From Flavobacterium sangjuense (GTDB lineage Bacteria; Bacteroidota; Bacteroidia; Flavobacteriales; Flavobacteriaceae), in contig NZ_CP038810.1 of NCBI RefSeq assembly GCF_004797125.1, forward strand, positions 2,356,001 through 2,420,000: 64,000 nt of DNA, read 5' to 3'. Positions 7,875-16,206 of the stretch are shown here, piece by piece (the stretch's first letter is position 1; every line of letters begins with the position of its first letter). The position numbers and the translations under genes are program-made. The notes under the pieces are model-generated. The model made no database searches. It was given only the letters and a program-made list of their open reading frames with translations, and was not told the DNA's origin.

Positions 7875-8930
7875 TTAGTTGGTTTTTGGATTGTTGGATT
7901 GCAAATCTGTAAAGCCTTTTTGTTTGCTTAGCTCATTAAAAAATGATTTGGTAAACAGTACAGCATCCGAAAGTTTCAAATGCGAAAATTCAGGGCAATC
8001 AAAATGATCCATAGCCGGATAATCCATAAAATGAATTCCCTGACAAGCTGTTTCTTTTAGCAATCTTTCCCAAAACTTATCTCTGGGGAAACCCATTGTT
8101 TCTCCTTTATAATAATCTCCGCTGGACGGCGTTCTCACAAATACTACTTCTCCTCCACGCGCTTTTATTTTGTTGATGTTTTCCTTTACCGATTTGAAGA
8201 TTGCCTCATAAGCTTGCGGAGGTGTTGGTGGTCCACTCCTCGCCATTTTGGCAAAGAAGACCCAATTGCTTTTTACCTGATTAATTTCGGCAGTATTCGC
8301 CACAAAGGCATCGGTCATATAGTGTTGTCTTCCAAAAGTAACCATCGAAAAATTTCTCGGAAAATAAGGCATCATAAAAACTCCCGGCCTGCTTTGTATT
8401 CCTAAGCCGTCAAGTTGTGCATTTAAAGAAAAGTAATCCTTGTTCAAAAAAACAAACTGTGATTCAAGAACTCTGTTTAATTCAAAACTGACGCGTTGTG
8501 CCGGAGTTCGGTCATGAAAATATTTTATACGTTCGATTGCGGTTTCCAAATTAGGTGGCGCCATCGAAAAGAATAATCCTTCGGTCACATCAATAACCAG
8601 CTTTCCTTTAAAGTTTGGATCGTTAGCCAAATCTTCTAAAATAGGTCGCGGACAACTACCTTCAATAGCTAATTGTATCGGATGATAAGCAGTCAGACTA
8701 TTCCAGGTAGCCTGGTCAAGATCGTACTTAATACGGGACGAACCAATAAAAACAATCGCTTTATCTGATGGTTCATAAACCATCGCCCGTTTATCTGACC
8801 AAAGCGGTGCTCCATCATCATAATCTATGACAACGCCTTTAGACCTTAAATAAATTTCAAAGCTTAATACAACAGTGACTACAATAACTAACGTTAAAAT
8901 AGCCGATTTGAAAAGGGATTTTTCGTTCAT
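7875..8930 (-). CDS. Membrane-anchored SGNH/DltD-like acyltransfer partner
   Basis: A 351-residue protein with one N-terminal membrane anchor (about residues 9-25) and a periplasmic domain. FIGSSRIKYD (62-70) resembles SGNH block I with Ser in place of the usual GDS order, and DCPEFSHLKLSDA near the C-terminus supplies the D-x-x-H-like motif. This fits the AlgX/AlgJ/PatB/DltD class that completes transfer of an acyl group delivered by an MBOAT. The ATG at 8930 is preferred to that at 8957: it starts MNEKSLFK directly before the anchor. It precedes the MBOAT gene with 12 nt between them, most likely as one operon. The SGNH assignment rests on two short motifs. Confidence 0.7.
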   Translation of the reverse strand: MNEKSLFKSAILTLVIVVTVVLSFEIYLRSKGVVIDYDDGAPLWSDKRAMVYEPSDKAIVFIGSSRIKYDLDQATWNSLTAYHPIQLAIEGSCPRPILEDLANDPNFKGKLVIDVTEGLFFSMAPPNLETAIERIKYFHDRTPAQRVSFELNRVLESQFVFLNKDYFSLNAQLDGLGIQSRPGVFMMPYFPRNFSMVTFGRQHYMTDAFVANTAEINQVKSNWVFFAKMARSGPPTPPQAYEAIFKSVKENINKIKARGGEVVFVRTPSSGDYYKGETMGFPRDKFWERLLKETACQGIHFMDYPAMDHFDCPEFSHLKLSDAVLFTKSFFNELSKQKGFTDLQSNNPKTN

Positions 8931-9013
8931 AATGTTACAGTTGAGATGATGAAGCATTATAAAATCTAATCAAGTGGGGAAATGATTATAATTGACTTTA
9001 TTGCTATCTGTCT

Positions 9014-9021
9014 CAAATTTA
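9014..9021 (-). promoter_or_regulatory. Candidate -7 box (TAAATTTG) of the acyltransferase operon
   Basis: A minus-strand TAAATTTG fits TAnnTTTG and would give a leader of about 75 nt before the ATG at 8930. No clear TTG lies at the right distance. Apart from this, the 8931-9120 spacer shows only AT-rich sequence. Confidence 0.3.
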
Positions 9022-9120
9022 ACAAATAAATTAGTTAAGGCACGAACAGCTAATTATATTTATGAACCATTTTCTTGTTAATAAGTTAATTGAAGTACTA
9101 ACTCATTTGAAAACAAGAAA

Positions 9121-9158
9121 AAAACCGAAACTATCTTTTATAAAACAGTTTCGGTTTT
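9121..9158 (-). terminator. Intrinsic terminator of the methyltransferase/DUF4242 operon
   Basis: Arms AAAACCGAAACT / AGTTTCGGTTTT, 12 bp, starting 5 nt after the DUF4242 stop codon on the minus strand. It may work in both directions. Confidence 0.85.
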
Positions 9159-9163
9159 AGCAG

Positions 9164-9436
9164 TTACTCAGCGGTAACCGGATTGATTATATTCTTAACT
9201 TCAGCAATGCTATTGGCTGGAAATCCACCCTGTTTAGCATGCTCTTTTATCAGTTCTTCATTAGGTGCAATGTAAACACAATAAATTTTGTCACCCGTAA
9301 CAAAACTTTCCACCCATTGGATTTCTGATCCTAATTTACTCAAAACACCGCAAGAAGTTTGTGAAATTCCTTTTAATTGCTCCTGAGTTAAATCACCCGC
9401 TCCGGGAATTTCTCGTTCAATAACATACTTTGGCAT
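9164..9436 (-). CDS. DUF4242 small protein
   Basis: A 90-residue soluble protein matching the DUF4242 pattern: MPKYVIEREIPGAG start, QTSCGVLSKLG, then IQWVESFVTGDKIYCVYIAP. One characterised family member (SCO4226 of Streptomyces) binds nickel, but that role cannot be carried over with certainty. There is no signal peptide. It follows a methyltransferase gene with a 34-nt gap in the same direction, and a terminator follows it, so the two very likely form a two-gene operon. The C-terminal halves of such proteins carry the alpha-beta (ferredoxin-like) pattern seen here. Confidence 0.75.
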   Translation of the reverse strand: MPKYVIEREIPGAGDLTQEQLKGISQTSCGVLSKLGSEIQWVESFVTGDKIYCVYIAPNEELIKEHAKQGGFPANSIAEVKNIINPVTAE

Positions 9437-9470
9437 GATTTCCTTTTTTAAATTAATATTGAATTATTCT

Positions 9471-10319
9471 TTATCCTTTCTCACCATAAATAACCAAGGC
9501 ACTGGAATCAATTTGGACGTTTCCGTCGGGATATTTTTCATTGACAAGCTGATAAACTTCTCTTCTTATTTTTTCTTTCATGGCATCATCTGCCTTACTC
9601 AATGCTGCAACAAAAGGCGCAGCAACTTCGGTCATCATATTCCAATAAACATCTGTCGTATTGCATTTTAATCTTCCTGCTACTTCACGTTGGGAAACAT
9701 TTGTAAACCCGGCCTGTTGAAATAATTCGACAATGAAATTGTCTTTGGCACAACGAAACATTCCGGGAGATCCTGGTGGTGGTGGCGGTAATTCCATGTT
9801 ACTGTTTATGGTTCCCATGGAAGCGGTTACCCAAAAGTTCTTTTCCGGACCATTCCAAACCGAAGTAGCTATTCTTCCTCCCGGTTTTAAAACACGTTGC
9901 ATTTCCTTGGCTGCAAGAAGCATATCAGGGAAAAACATAAAACCAAACCGACAGCTTATAGCATCAAAGGTGTTGTCTTCAAAAGGCAATTCGCAGACAT
10001 CACAAGCCTGCGTTTCAATATTCTTTATGCCTTTAAGCAGAGCGTTTTCACGTGCTATTTCGAGCATATCATCTGATAAATCGGTGATTACTACTTTTCC
10101 ATTGGTAACAATTTTGGCTATTGTCAATCCGGGTTCGCCTGTTCCGGCTGCTATATCCAAAACGTTATCGGTTTCTTTTAACCTCAATAATTTAATGATT
10201 TCATCGCCCATTGGCTGTAAAAAATCCATCATTAGGTCGTCCCATTTTTTCCATCCGGGAGAAAACTTGTTCCATGAAGCTTTTTGTTGTTCACGGATTT
10301 CTTCTAATTGTTGTTCCAT
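9471..10319 (-). CDS. Class I SAM-dependent methyltransferase, UbiE-like
   Basis: A 282-residue cytoplasmic methyltransferase. Motif I is VLDIAAGTGEPGL (54-66), motif II ITDLSDDML (the acidic ribose-binding residue), then DVCELPFEDNTFDAISCRFG and LKPGGRIATSVW. The acceptor cannot be inferred; the UbiE/COQ5 resemblance is general and does not show a role in quinone synthesis. A proline run (PPPPPGSPG, about 178-186) sits in the cap region. The gene is first in an operon with the DUF4242 protein. Confidence 0.85.
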   Translation of the reverse strand: MEQQLEEIREQQKASWNKFSPGWKKWDDLMMDFLQPMGDEIIKLLRLKETDNVLDIAAGTGEPGLTIAKIVTNGKVVITDLSDDMLEIARENALLKGIKNIETQACDVCELPFEDNTFDAISCRFGFMFFPDMLLAAKEMQRVLKPGGRIATSVWNGPEKNFWVTASMGTINSNMELPPPPPGSPGMFRCAKDNFIVELFQQAGFTNVSQREVAGRLKCNTTDVYWNMMTEVAAPFVAALSKADDAMKEKIRREVYQLVNEKYPDGNVQIDSSALVIYGEKG

Positions 10320-10485
10320 ACTATTGGCATTTTAATTTGTTAGTAAACCAGTAGGAAGTTATAGAGTCAGGCAGTTTTATTTGCCGAATAAGCTGAGAAA
10401 TGAGGAGTTTTTACTTATTCCGAACGTAAAGATACTAAATATTTAAATTGAAAATCAATGGTTTACAATTGTTTATTTTCTTTGC

Positions 10486-10493
10486 TATCTTTG
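10486..10493 (+). promoter_or_regulatory. Candidate -7 box (TATCTTTG) for the trypsin-like gene
   Basis: TATCTTTG fits TAnnTTTG; the start point would be near 10500 and the leader about 40 nt to the ATG at 10540. The nearest TTG is only 14 bp upstream, so the -33 element is weak. The rest of the 10320-10485 spacer is featureless. Confidence 0.45.
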
Positions 10494-10539
10494 AAAAACA
10501 GAAACAACCATTTTGCCTATATCTAACGACCAAAACAAT

Positions 10540-11559
10540 ATGCTTCAGAAACAATTAGAATTAACTAACGAGCAAACTTCTCCACTATTCAGGATTATGT
10601 GGGTGCAAAATAGTAATGAACCAAACAGAAGACATTTCGATAATAACATTTGTGCGTTTCATATTGGCAACGGTTATATATTATCAGTAGCTCATAATTT
10701 AAAAACAGAAGCAAGGCATTTCAAATCGATTGAAAATGGTCTTTACCTAACCAATATTTTTCCTTATCTGAATGCTGAGCAGGCCCAACTATTCGAAACC
10801 TGCTATCCATTGGATATTACTACCGGAAAAAGATATTGGAATAGTAATAATTCGAATGATTTTCAAGTTGTAATTGACACACTTAGGCAAATCAATTTTG
10901 ATACGCGTTGGATAACAATGATGGAGCGCAAGATTTGTAAACCGCATTTGGTAGTACAATTCAAGGAAAATCAGTTTTATAATAATCCGGCGTTGACCGT
11001 TCATTTTAATGAAGCCACTTCTTTTGCAGAGTCAGCTATCAATCGTCATACTTTTTTGGTAGAAGTAGCCTTGGTTGAATCTTTTTATAATGAAGATATT
11101 GCTTTATATAAAATTGTAAATACGCCTCAAACTATTATTGATGCGATGCCAAGCCTTGAAGTAGATTACACCATTTTAGACGATAATCAGGAAAACTATT
11201 ATTGCCTGCAAAGTTCACCTATGAGCGAGATTGGGAAGCTACTCAACAAGGCCAAAATAGAAGGTTTTACAGAACATTTTGCTATCTATCAAGACCGCAT
11301 TGGCGGAAATTATAATCTCGAAGGTTTACGCTACTTAATCAAAGGTTATTTTAGATTTGGCTCTTCGGGTGCGCCTTATGTGGTGTATGACTCCAAATCA
11401 AATGCGTTTAAAGTAAATGCCATTCAAAGTGAAGCATGCCCAATACAGCTTTCCATAAACAATCAACGCGACGGAAATTTTCAATACATCAATGCGATAG
11501 CGACGCCTTTACTGGTTATTCAGGAAAGACTGGAAGCACATACCAAAACAATAGCTTAA
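10540..11559 (+). CDS. Divergent trypsin-like (chymotrypsin-fold) serine peptidase-like protein
   Basis: A 339-residue protein without signal peptide. I do not recognise the whole family, but three spaced motifs match a chymotrypsin-type triad: ICAFHIGNGYILSVAHNL (His52), NEDIALYKI (Asp186) and FRFGSSGAPYVVYD (Ser276, in place of GDSGGP). The His-Asp gap of 134 residues is longer than in trypsins and holds an insertion. The fold and triad are inferred from these motifs; activity is unproven, and a cytoplasmic location would be unusual. The ATG at 10540 is preferred; a TTG at 10513 would add nine residues. A small membrane protein gene follows after 11 nt, probably in the same transcript. Confidence 0.65.
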   Translation: MLQKQLELTNEQTSPLFRIMWVQNSNEPNRRHFDNNICAFHIGNGYILSVAHNLKTEARHFKSIENGLYLTNIFPYLNAEQAQLFETCYPLDITTGKRYWNSNNSNDFQVVIDTLRQINFDTRWITMMERKICKPHLVVQFKENQFYNNPALTVHFNEATSFAESAINRHTFLVEVALVESFYNEDIALYKIVNTPQTIIDAMPSLEVDYTILDDNQENYYCLQSSPMSEIGKLLNKAKIEGFTEHFAIYQDRIGGNYNLEGLRYLIKGYFRFGSSGAPYVVYDSKSNAFKVNAIQSEACPIQLSINNQRDGNFQYINAIATPLLVIQERLEAHTKTIA

Positions 11560-11570
11560 ACTAAATAGTC

Positions 11571-11969
11571 ATGAACAACTTTATCTTTTACCTGATTGGT
11601 TTTATTTTGGTAGTTTATATTGCCCGTTTAATGGGAGAAAAAGCAATGAAACTTTTAAACACAGAACAAAAGGCGGGTTTAATCGATTTATTTGCTGCAG
11701 ACCGTAAATACGGTTCGGCTTTAATATTCATTGTTGTAATTGCTTTTTTGGTCGTATTGCAATTCAGGCTTATAGAGCCTATTATCGCTTTTAGGATTTA
11801 CTTTATTGTAATGATTGGCTATGTTATATTTAAAAACTACCGAACCTACAAAAAACTTACTTTCAATAATTATCCTGCTGAATATATCCAAAAAATACTT
11901 GTAGCAAATGTTATAGCTATTCTTGGTATAGTAGTGTTTTTATCACTCATGTTTGTTGAAGCCTTTTAA
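11571..11969 (+). CDS. Small integral membrane protein of unknown function
   Basis: A 132-residue protein with four hydrophobic segments (about 3-18, 49-68, 72-88 and 107-130) and a short soluble loop around residues 22-45 with LLNTEQKAGLIDLFAADRKYG. I do not recognise a family. It lies 11 nt after the trypsin-like gene and is probably co-transcribed, so the two may work together at the cytoplasmic membrane, but this rests only on position. Confidence 0.6.
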   Translation: MNNFIFYLIGFILVVYIARLMGEKAMKLLNTEQKAGLIDLFAADRKYGSALIFIVVIAFLVVLQFRLIEPIIAFRIYFIVMIGYVIFKNYRTYKKLTFNNYPAEYIQKILVANVIAILGIVVFLSLMFVEAF

Positions 11970-12019
11970 TCATTGATTGCTTAAATCCCAGGTTTCGCTT
12001 TACAATTCAGAACCGACTA

Positions 12020-12502
12020 TTAATAATTGTACGCAACAGCCTCATAAGTTCCGTCTGCTTTTTGGTTAACGGTAATAAAAGGATAACCTTTGGCGGCAGC
12101 TTTATTTTTTACACTTTTAATAGTTTGTTCCGCCTGTTCTACTGATGATATTCCTTTAGTTTTATTGAGTATTCCGGTATAAGTAGCTGCTTGCTTCAAA
12201 CCGGTAGTTTGATCTTGCTGTTTTAAAACGATGACTTTATCAAAATCACATTTTGCAGCTACAGCAACTTTTGCAGAAACGGTTTGAAGATTCGATGTCT
12301 TTAGATTTTTCAACGAAGCCACCGCAAAGGAGCTTATTTTTTGTTGTTCTTGGCTTTCCGGATTCGAGTAATAAATTACATTATTTTCATTTTTAATATA
12401 ATTAACAACATGCTCTGTTCCGTCGTGTTTTACTAATTGATGCGTTTGAGCAAAAGCATTACAACCCAAAATCAGTAATAATGTTAAAAAGGTAGTTTTC
12501 AT
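12020..12502 (-). CDS. Exported protein of unknown function
   Basis: A 160-residue protein with a type I signal peptide (MKTTFLTLLLILGCNAFAQ). The mature part is soluble, lysine-rich and has no recognisable motif; HQLVKHDGTEHVVNYIK may be a short beta hairpin. It faces the trypsin-like/membrane pair convergently. Its leader starts within or next to a 16-bp hairpin with a consensus -7 box just upstream, which suggests its mRNA 5' end is structured or the promoter carries an operator. Confidence 0.6.
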   Translation of the reverse strand: MKTTFLTLLLILGCNAFAQTHQLVKHDGTEHVVNYIKNENNVIYYSNPESQEQQKISSFAVASLKNLKTSNLQTVSAKVAVAAKCDFDKVIVLKQQDQTTGLKQAATYTGILNKTKGISSVEQAEQTIKSVKNKAAAKGYPFITVNQKADGTYEAVAYNY

Positions 12503-12536
12503 AAGATTAAAATTTAAAATATATTCAAAATAAATA

Positions 12537-12575
12537 ATGTGATTAAGAATGAATAAAAGTCATTTTTAATCACAT
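12537..12575 (-). promoter_or_regulatory. 16-bp stem-loop at the 5' end of the 12020-12502 gene
   Basis: Arms of 16 nt (12537-12552 and 12560-12575) pair fully with a single G-T pair and a 7-nt loop; the outer 10 bp ATGTGATTAA / TTAATCACAT are perfect. It lies 34-73 nt upstream of the start codon and right after a TATTTTTG box. It may be an operator, an mRNA stabiliser, or the terminator of the upstream E1 gene. Confidence 0.65.
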
Positions 12576-12583
12576 CAAAAATA
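12576..12583 (-). promoter_or_regulatory. Candidate -7 box (TATTTTTG) next to the 16-bp hairpin
   Basis: A minus-strand TATTTTTG fits TAnnTTTG and abuts the hairpin at its upstream side, so transcription would start inside the left arm. No clear TTG -33 element is seen. Confidence 0.4.
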
Positions 12584-12665
12584 TAAATTATCGCTTTTGT
12601 TTTGTGTTAAGAATGCGTTAAACGAACTCTTAATTCGGAATAAAAAAGCTAAAACTACTGTCTTT

Positions 12666-14642
12666 CTAATAAGCTAAAAGCTCTAGCAAATTGTTTTCAA
12701 ATCGCTCCTTTGGCAAATACTGGTCTTCCAAGGCTTTTACAAACGGAATAGCACTTTCCAAACTACCAACTCTTCTAACCGGTGCGTCTAAATGCTCAAA
12801 GCATTGTTCCATAATCATAGCCGAAATATCGCTGGCAACACCTCCAAAAAGCGTATCTTCCTGTAGAATGATTACTTTGTTTGTTTTCTTTACAGATGCA
12901 AAAATAGCTTCAGTATCCAATGGTTGCAACGTTCTCAAATCCAATAAATCAGCGCTAATTTCAGGATATTTGTTTAGTGTTTCCAATGCCCAATGCACTC
13001 CGGCTCCAAACGAAATAATGGTTACCTGTGTTCCTTCTTTCAACAAAGCTGCTTTTCCAAACGGAATGGTGTAATAATCGGAAGGCACATCCTGATAAAC
13101 CGAACGGTATAATTGTTTGTGTTCAAAAAACATCACCGGATTTGGGTCATTGATGGCTGTATTCAATAAACCTTTTACATCATAAGGAAATGCAGGATAC
13201 ACTACTTTCAATCCCGGAGTTTTGGTAAACCAGGCTTCATTCGTTTGCGAGTGAAAAGGTCCGGCTTGTGTGCCACCACCGCAAGGCATACGCACAACTA
13301 CGTCTGCTTTTTCATTCCAACGGTAATGTTGTTTGGCTAATAAATTTACAATCGGATTAAATCCTGTAGAAACGAAGTCAGCAAACTGCATTTCTACAAC
13401 TGCTTTGTGACCGTTGATGGATAATCCCATTCCGGCAGAAACCACAGCGCTTTCACAAATTGGGGTGTTGCGGACTCTTTCCTTTCCAAATTGAGCTACA
13501 AAACCATCCGTGATTTTAAACGCTCCACCATATTCAGCAATATCCTGTCCCATGATAACAAGGTTGTCATGACGTTCCATTGATTGGCGTAAAGCATTTG
13601 AAATTGCATCTACGACTCTAATGTTTTCCACTTTATCAGAAGGATTAACTTCTTCAAAATCATACGGTTTGTAAACATCACCTAATTCTTCTTCTAAACT
13701 AGCGACGACTTCCGGTTCTGCTTGTGTAATTGCCCAATGCTCATCTATTTCTTTCTTGATTGCTTTCGTAATCTTCTCATCTTCTTCTTCAGAAAGCACA
13801 CTTATTTGAGTCAAATAGTCTTTATAATTTGAGATTGGGTCTTTGATTGCCCACATATCCATCAACTCCTGAGGCACATATTTGGTACCACTCGCCTCTT
13901 CGTGACCACGCATTCTGAAAGTCTTGAATTCCAATAAAACTGGTCTTGGGTTTTCAGCCAAAGACGCTTTAAGTTCAGCTATTTTAGTATAAACTTCTAA
14001 TATATTATTCCCATCAAGGATATGACTTTCCATGCCATAACCTATTCCTTTGTCAGCAAGGTTTTCACAACGGTATTGCTCGTTTGTTGGTGTCGAAAGT
14101 CCGTAACCATTATTCTCAACCACAAATAAAACCGGTAAATCCCAAACAGCGGCAATATTCAATGCTTCATGAAAATCGCCTTCTGATGTTGCTCCTTCTC
14201 CGGTGAAAACTGCGGTAACCTTTCCGTTCTTTTTTAATTTATTGGCTAAAGCAATTCCGTCAGCAACACCTAATTGCGGACCCAAATGCGATATCATTCC
14301 GATGATATTAAACTCTTGTGTGCCAAAGTGAAAACTTCTGTCTCTGCCTTTGGTAAAACCCGTTGCTTTTCCCTGCCATTGTGAAAATAATCGGTGCAAC
14401 GGAATATCACGACCTGTGAAAACTCCCAAATTCCTGTGCATCGGCAGTATGTATTCGTCTTTATCCAAAGCAGCAGTTATTCCAACAGAAATCGCTTCCT
14501 GTCCAATGCCGGAAAACCATTTAGACACTTTTCCCTGACGCAGCAGTATTAGCATCTTTTCTTCAATAAGTCTTGGTTTTAGCAGTCTTTTATATAAGTC
14601 CAACAATTGGATATTGGATAATTCTTTTCTGTCGAAATTCAT
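12666..14642 (-). CDS. 2-oxoacid dehydrogenase E1, alpha and beta subunits fused
   Basis: A 658-residue fusion. Residues 1-330 are E1 alpha with the thiamine-diphosphate motif [10 protein letters not shown] (148-157) ending in VVENN (174-178). Residues 340-658 are E1 beta, with [30 protein letters not shown] and [18 protein letters not shown]. This layout is usual in Bacteroidetes for the branched-chain or mixed-specificity 2-oxoacid dehydrogenase complex; it decarboxylates the oxoacid and passes the acyl group to the E2 lipoyl domain. Substrate range cannot be read from the sequence, so branched-chain is a tentative label. E2 and E3 genes are not adjacent. Cytoplasmic. Confidence 0.9.
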   Translation of the reverse strand: MNFDRKELSNIQLLDLYKRLLKPRLIEEKMLILLRQGKVSKWFSGIGQEAISVGITAALDKDEYILPMHRNLGVFTGRDIPLHRLFSQWQGKATGFTKGRDRSFHFGTQEFNIIGMISHLGPQLGVADGIALANKLKKNGKVTAVFTGEGATSEGDFHEALNIAAVWDLPVLFVVENNGYGLSTPTNEQYRCENLADKGIGYGMESHILDGNNILEVYTKIAELKASLAENPRPVLLEFKTFRMRGHEEASGTKYVPQELMDMWAIKDPISNYKDYLTQISVLSEEEDEKITKAIKKEIDEHWAITQAEPEVVASLEEELGDVYKPYDFEEVNPSDKVENIRVVDAISNALRQSMERHDNLVIMGQDIAEYGGAFKITDGFVAQFGKERVRNTPICESAVVSAGMGLSINGHKAVVEMQFADFVSTGFNPIVNLLAKQHYRWNEKADVVVRMPCGGGTQAGPFHSQTNEAWFTKTPGLKVVYPAFPYDVKGLLNTAINDPNPVMFFEHKQLYRSVYQDVPSDYYTIPFGKAALLKEGTQVTIISFGAGVHWALETLNKYPEISADLLDLRTLQPLDTEAIFASVKKTNKVIILQEDTLFGGVASDISAMIMEQCFEHLDAPVRRVGSLESAIPFVKALEDQYLPKERFENNLLELLAY

Positions 14643-14872
14643 TTGGTTTTATTTAAAGCCCTGCAAAAATATCACTTTTTTTGTTCCTAAAAAAAATGAA
14701 ACTGTTTGACTTCTCCCTTTTTCCCTGCTGCTCGAGTCTTTCGATAATTAATTCTTCCGATTAGAGAAATAAAAAATTGCTAACAATTGTCGGTTAATAA
14801 GATTATGAAATATGTGAAAAATTAACATTTAAATTTCATAATTATTTATTACTTTAACGAAAAATTATAATT

Positions 14873-15055
14873 ATGAAAGTTAAGAAAGGTTTCTTTAGAG
14901 CATTAAGAGTATTTTTTTTATTTGTGATTGGGGCGCTGGTCTTAGGATATATATATGACAATATTCAGCTTGCAGCTACTATAGGAGTTGGCTTGGGAGT
15001 ACTCTGGATGGGAGTTGCATATTTTAATGCGGAAGAAGGAGAAGAAGAAGAATAA
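14873..15055 (+). CDS. Small membrane protein with acidic tail
   Basis: A 60-residue protein: basic start (MKVKKGFFRALR), two adjacent hydrophobic segments (about 11-27 and 30-50) and an acidic tail AEEGEEEE. I do not recognise a family. The start follows a 230-nt AT-rich spacer (14643-14872) in which I see nothing else. It lies 20 nt before the cyclophilin gene in the same direction. Coding character is supported by the alternation of a basic head, hydrophobic core and acidic tail. Confidence 0.6.
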   Translation: MKVKKGFFRALRVFFLFVIGALVLGYIYDNIQLAATIGVGLGVLWMGVAYFNAEEGEEEE

Positions 15056-15075
15056 ATAATCAATCTATTTATCGG

Positions 15076-15702
15076 ATGAAATATGTAGTGATTGTTTTAG
15101 TCGCCTTTTTCTTTATTTGTTGTAGTAAATCAACATTCAATCCTGAATGGACAAAAGAAACTGCACCACCTAATTATACCGCACGTTTTGAAACATCGAA
15201 AGGAAATTTCGATATCGAGGTTACCAGAGCCTGGTCTCCACAAGCTGCCGACAGGCTGCACCAACTATTGACACACAGCTTTTATGACAATCAGTATTTT
15301 TATCGTGTGGTACCAAATTTTGTCGTACAGTTCGGGAATATCGATACCATTGTCTACAAGAAATGGGAAAAATTTAAGGTTCCGGATGAGCCGGTGCTTA
15401 AAAGCAACCTAAAAGGTTATGTCAGTTTTGCCCGGGATGGTAAGGAAACACGCGGGAATGACTTGTTCATTAACCTAAAAGACAATGTGAGGTTAGACAC
15501 CGTATCTCCCAAAGATGTACGAGGTTATCCGGTGTTGGGCTATGTGACTAATGGCATGGATGTGGTGGAAAAACTTTATTCAGGCTATGGCAATAAAACT
15601 ATGGATGTTTATGATTCCTTAAGCGCCAATCGAAAAAAGTACTTGCAACTGTTTCCAAAAATGGACTCCATTAAAAAAGCGTATATAATTAAAAATAAAT
15701 AG
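15076..15702 (+). CDS. Cyclophilin-type peptidyl-prolyl isomerase lipoprotein
   Basis: A 208-residue lipoprotein (FFFICCSKS, Cys15 or Cys16) with a cyclophilin domain. The family pattern is ARFETSKGNFDIEVTR, FYDNQYFYRVVPNFVVQFG and GYVSFARDGKETRGNDLFINL. The usual FHRV...GFMIQGGD motif is modified (FYRVVPNFVVQFGN), so isomerase activity is likely but not certain. It would help fold envelope proteins in the periplasm. It is spaced 20 nt from the small membrane protein gene and precedes the SUI1 gene. Confidence 0.85.
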   Translation: MKYVVIVLVAFFFICCSKSTFNPEWTKETAPPNYTARFETSKGNFDIEVTRAWSPQAADRLHQLLTHSFYDNQYFYRVVPNFVVQFGNIDTIVYKKWEKFKVPDEPVLKSNLKGYVSFARDGKETRGNDLFINLKDNVRLDTVSPKDVRGYPVLGYVTNGMDVVEKLYSGYGNKTMDVYDSLSANRKKYLQLFPKMDSIKKAYIIKNK

Positions 15703-15786
15703 TAAGCACCAAAATATAAAATTCCAAATTCCAAAATGTACAATTTATTGGGATTTGGGATTTGTTTTTTTGTAATTTTACCAGCT

Positions 15787-16119
15787 ATGGATTTACAAGA
15801 CCAACTAAAAAAACTATTTCCAGAGCACCAACCTTCAAACGAACCTGAAGTAGTTGAAGAGACAGAGCATGTTCTTTTTATCCAAAAAGAACCTATGATT
15901 TGTAAATATGAAAGACGAAAAGGAAAAGCCACAACCATCATTGAAGGCTATGAAGGCAGTGAGGAAGATTTTAAACTATTAGCCAAAGAACTCAAAACAA
16001 AACTCAGTGTTGGTGGTACTTTTAAAAATAGCGCTATCATCATTCAGGGCGATTACCGCGATAAAATAATGAACCTGCTCAAAGACAAAGGTTTTAAAGT
16101 AAAGCGTGTAGGTGGATAA
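15787..16119 (+). CDS. SUI1/YciH-family translation initiation factor homologue
   Basis: A 110-residue protein with an eIF1/SUI1 domain in the C-terminal 80 residues: ICKYERRKGKATTIIEGYEG, LKTKLSVGGTFKN and IIIQGDYRDKIMNLLKDKGF. The N-terminal 35 residues are acidic and probably disordered. The start ATG at 15787 (MDLQDQLKKLF) is chosen over 15736, which would add a hydrophobic stretch not found in the family. The family monitors initiation-codon choice in eukaryotes; the bacterial role is poorly known. Cytoplasmic. Confidence 0.85.
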   Translation: MDLQDQLKKLFPEHQPSNEPEVVEETEHVLFIQKEPMICKYERRKGKATTIIEGYEGSEEDFKLLAKELKTKLSVGGTFKNSAIIIQGDYRDKIMNLLKDKGFKVKRVGG

Positions 16120-16150
16120 TAAAATTGAATTACAAATAACCAAATAACCG

Positions 16151-16193
16151 ACCCGAGGCGAAGCCGAATTGTATGGAGCGCAGCGGAATAAAT
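16151..16193 (+). repeat. 43-bp exact repeat, copy 1 (leader of nucleoside phosphorylase gene)
   Basis: Starts ACCCGAGGCGAAGCCGAATT and ends CAGCGGAATAAAT. An identical 43-nt copy lies at 35986-36028 on the other strand. This one ends 13 nt before the start codon of the phosphorylase gene. It is flanked by AAATAACC words and contains an internal imperfect direct repeat of 15 nt. Confidence 0.9.
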
Positions 16194-16206
16194 AACCAAA
16201 TTAACA

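Noticed and set aside
9733..10335. Plus-strand ORF of 200 codons opposite the methyltransferase gene
   Set aside because: It is an antisense shadow: the minus strand shows clear methyltransferase motifs, and this frame has low-complexity composition with no family pattern.
12691..13074. Plus-strand ORF of 127 codons opposite the E1 fusion gene
   Set aside because: The E1 beta motifs on the minus strand are complete, so this frame is a shadow.
12666..14642. E1 alpha/beta fusion considered as a sequencing or frameshift artefact
   Set aside because: The fusion is common in Bacteroidetes and the linker is smooth, without stop or repeated motif.
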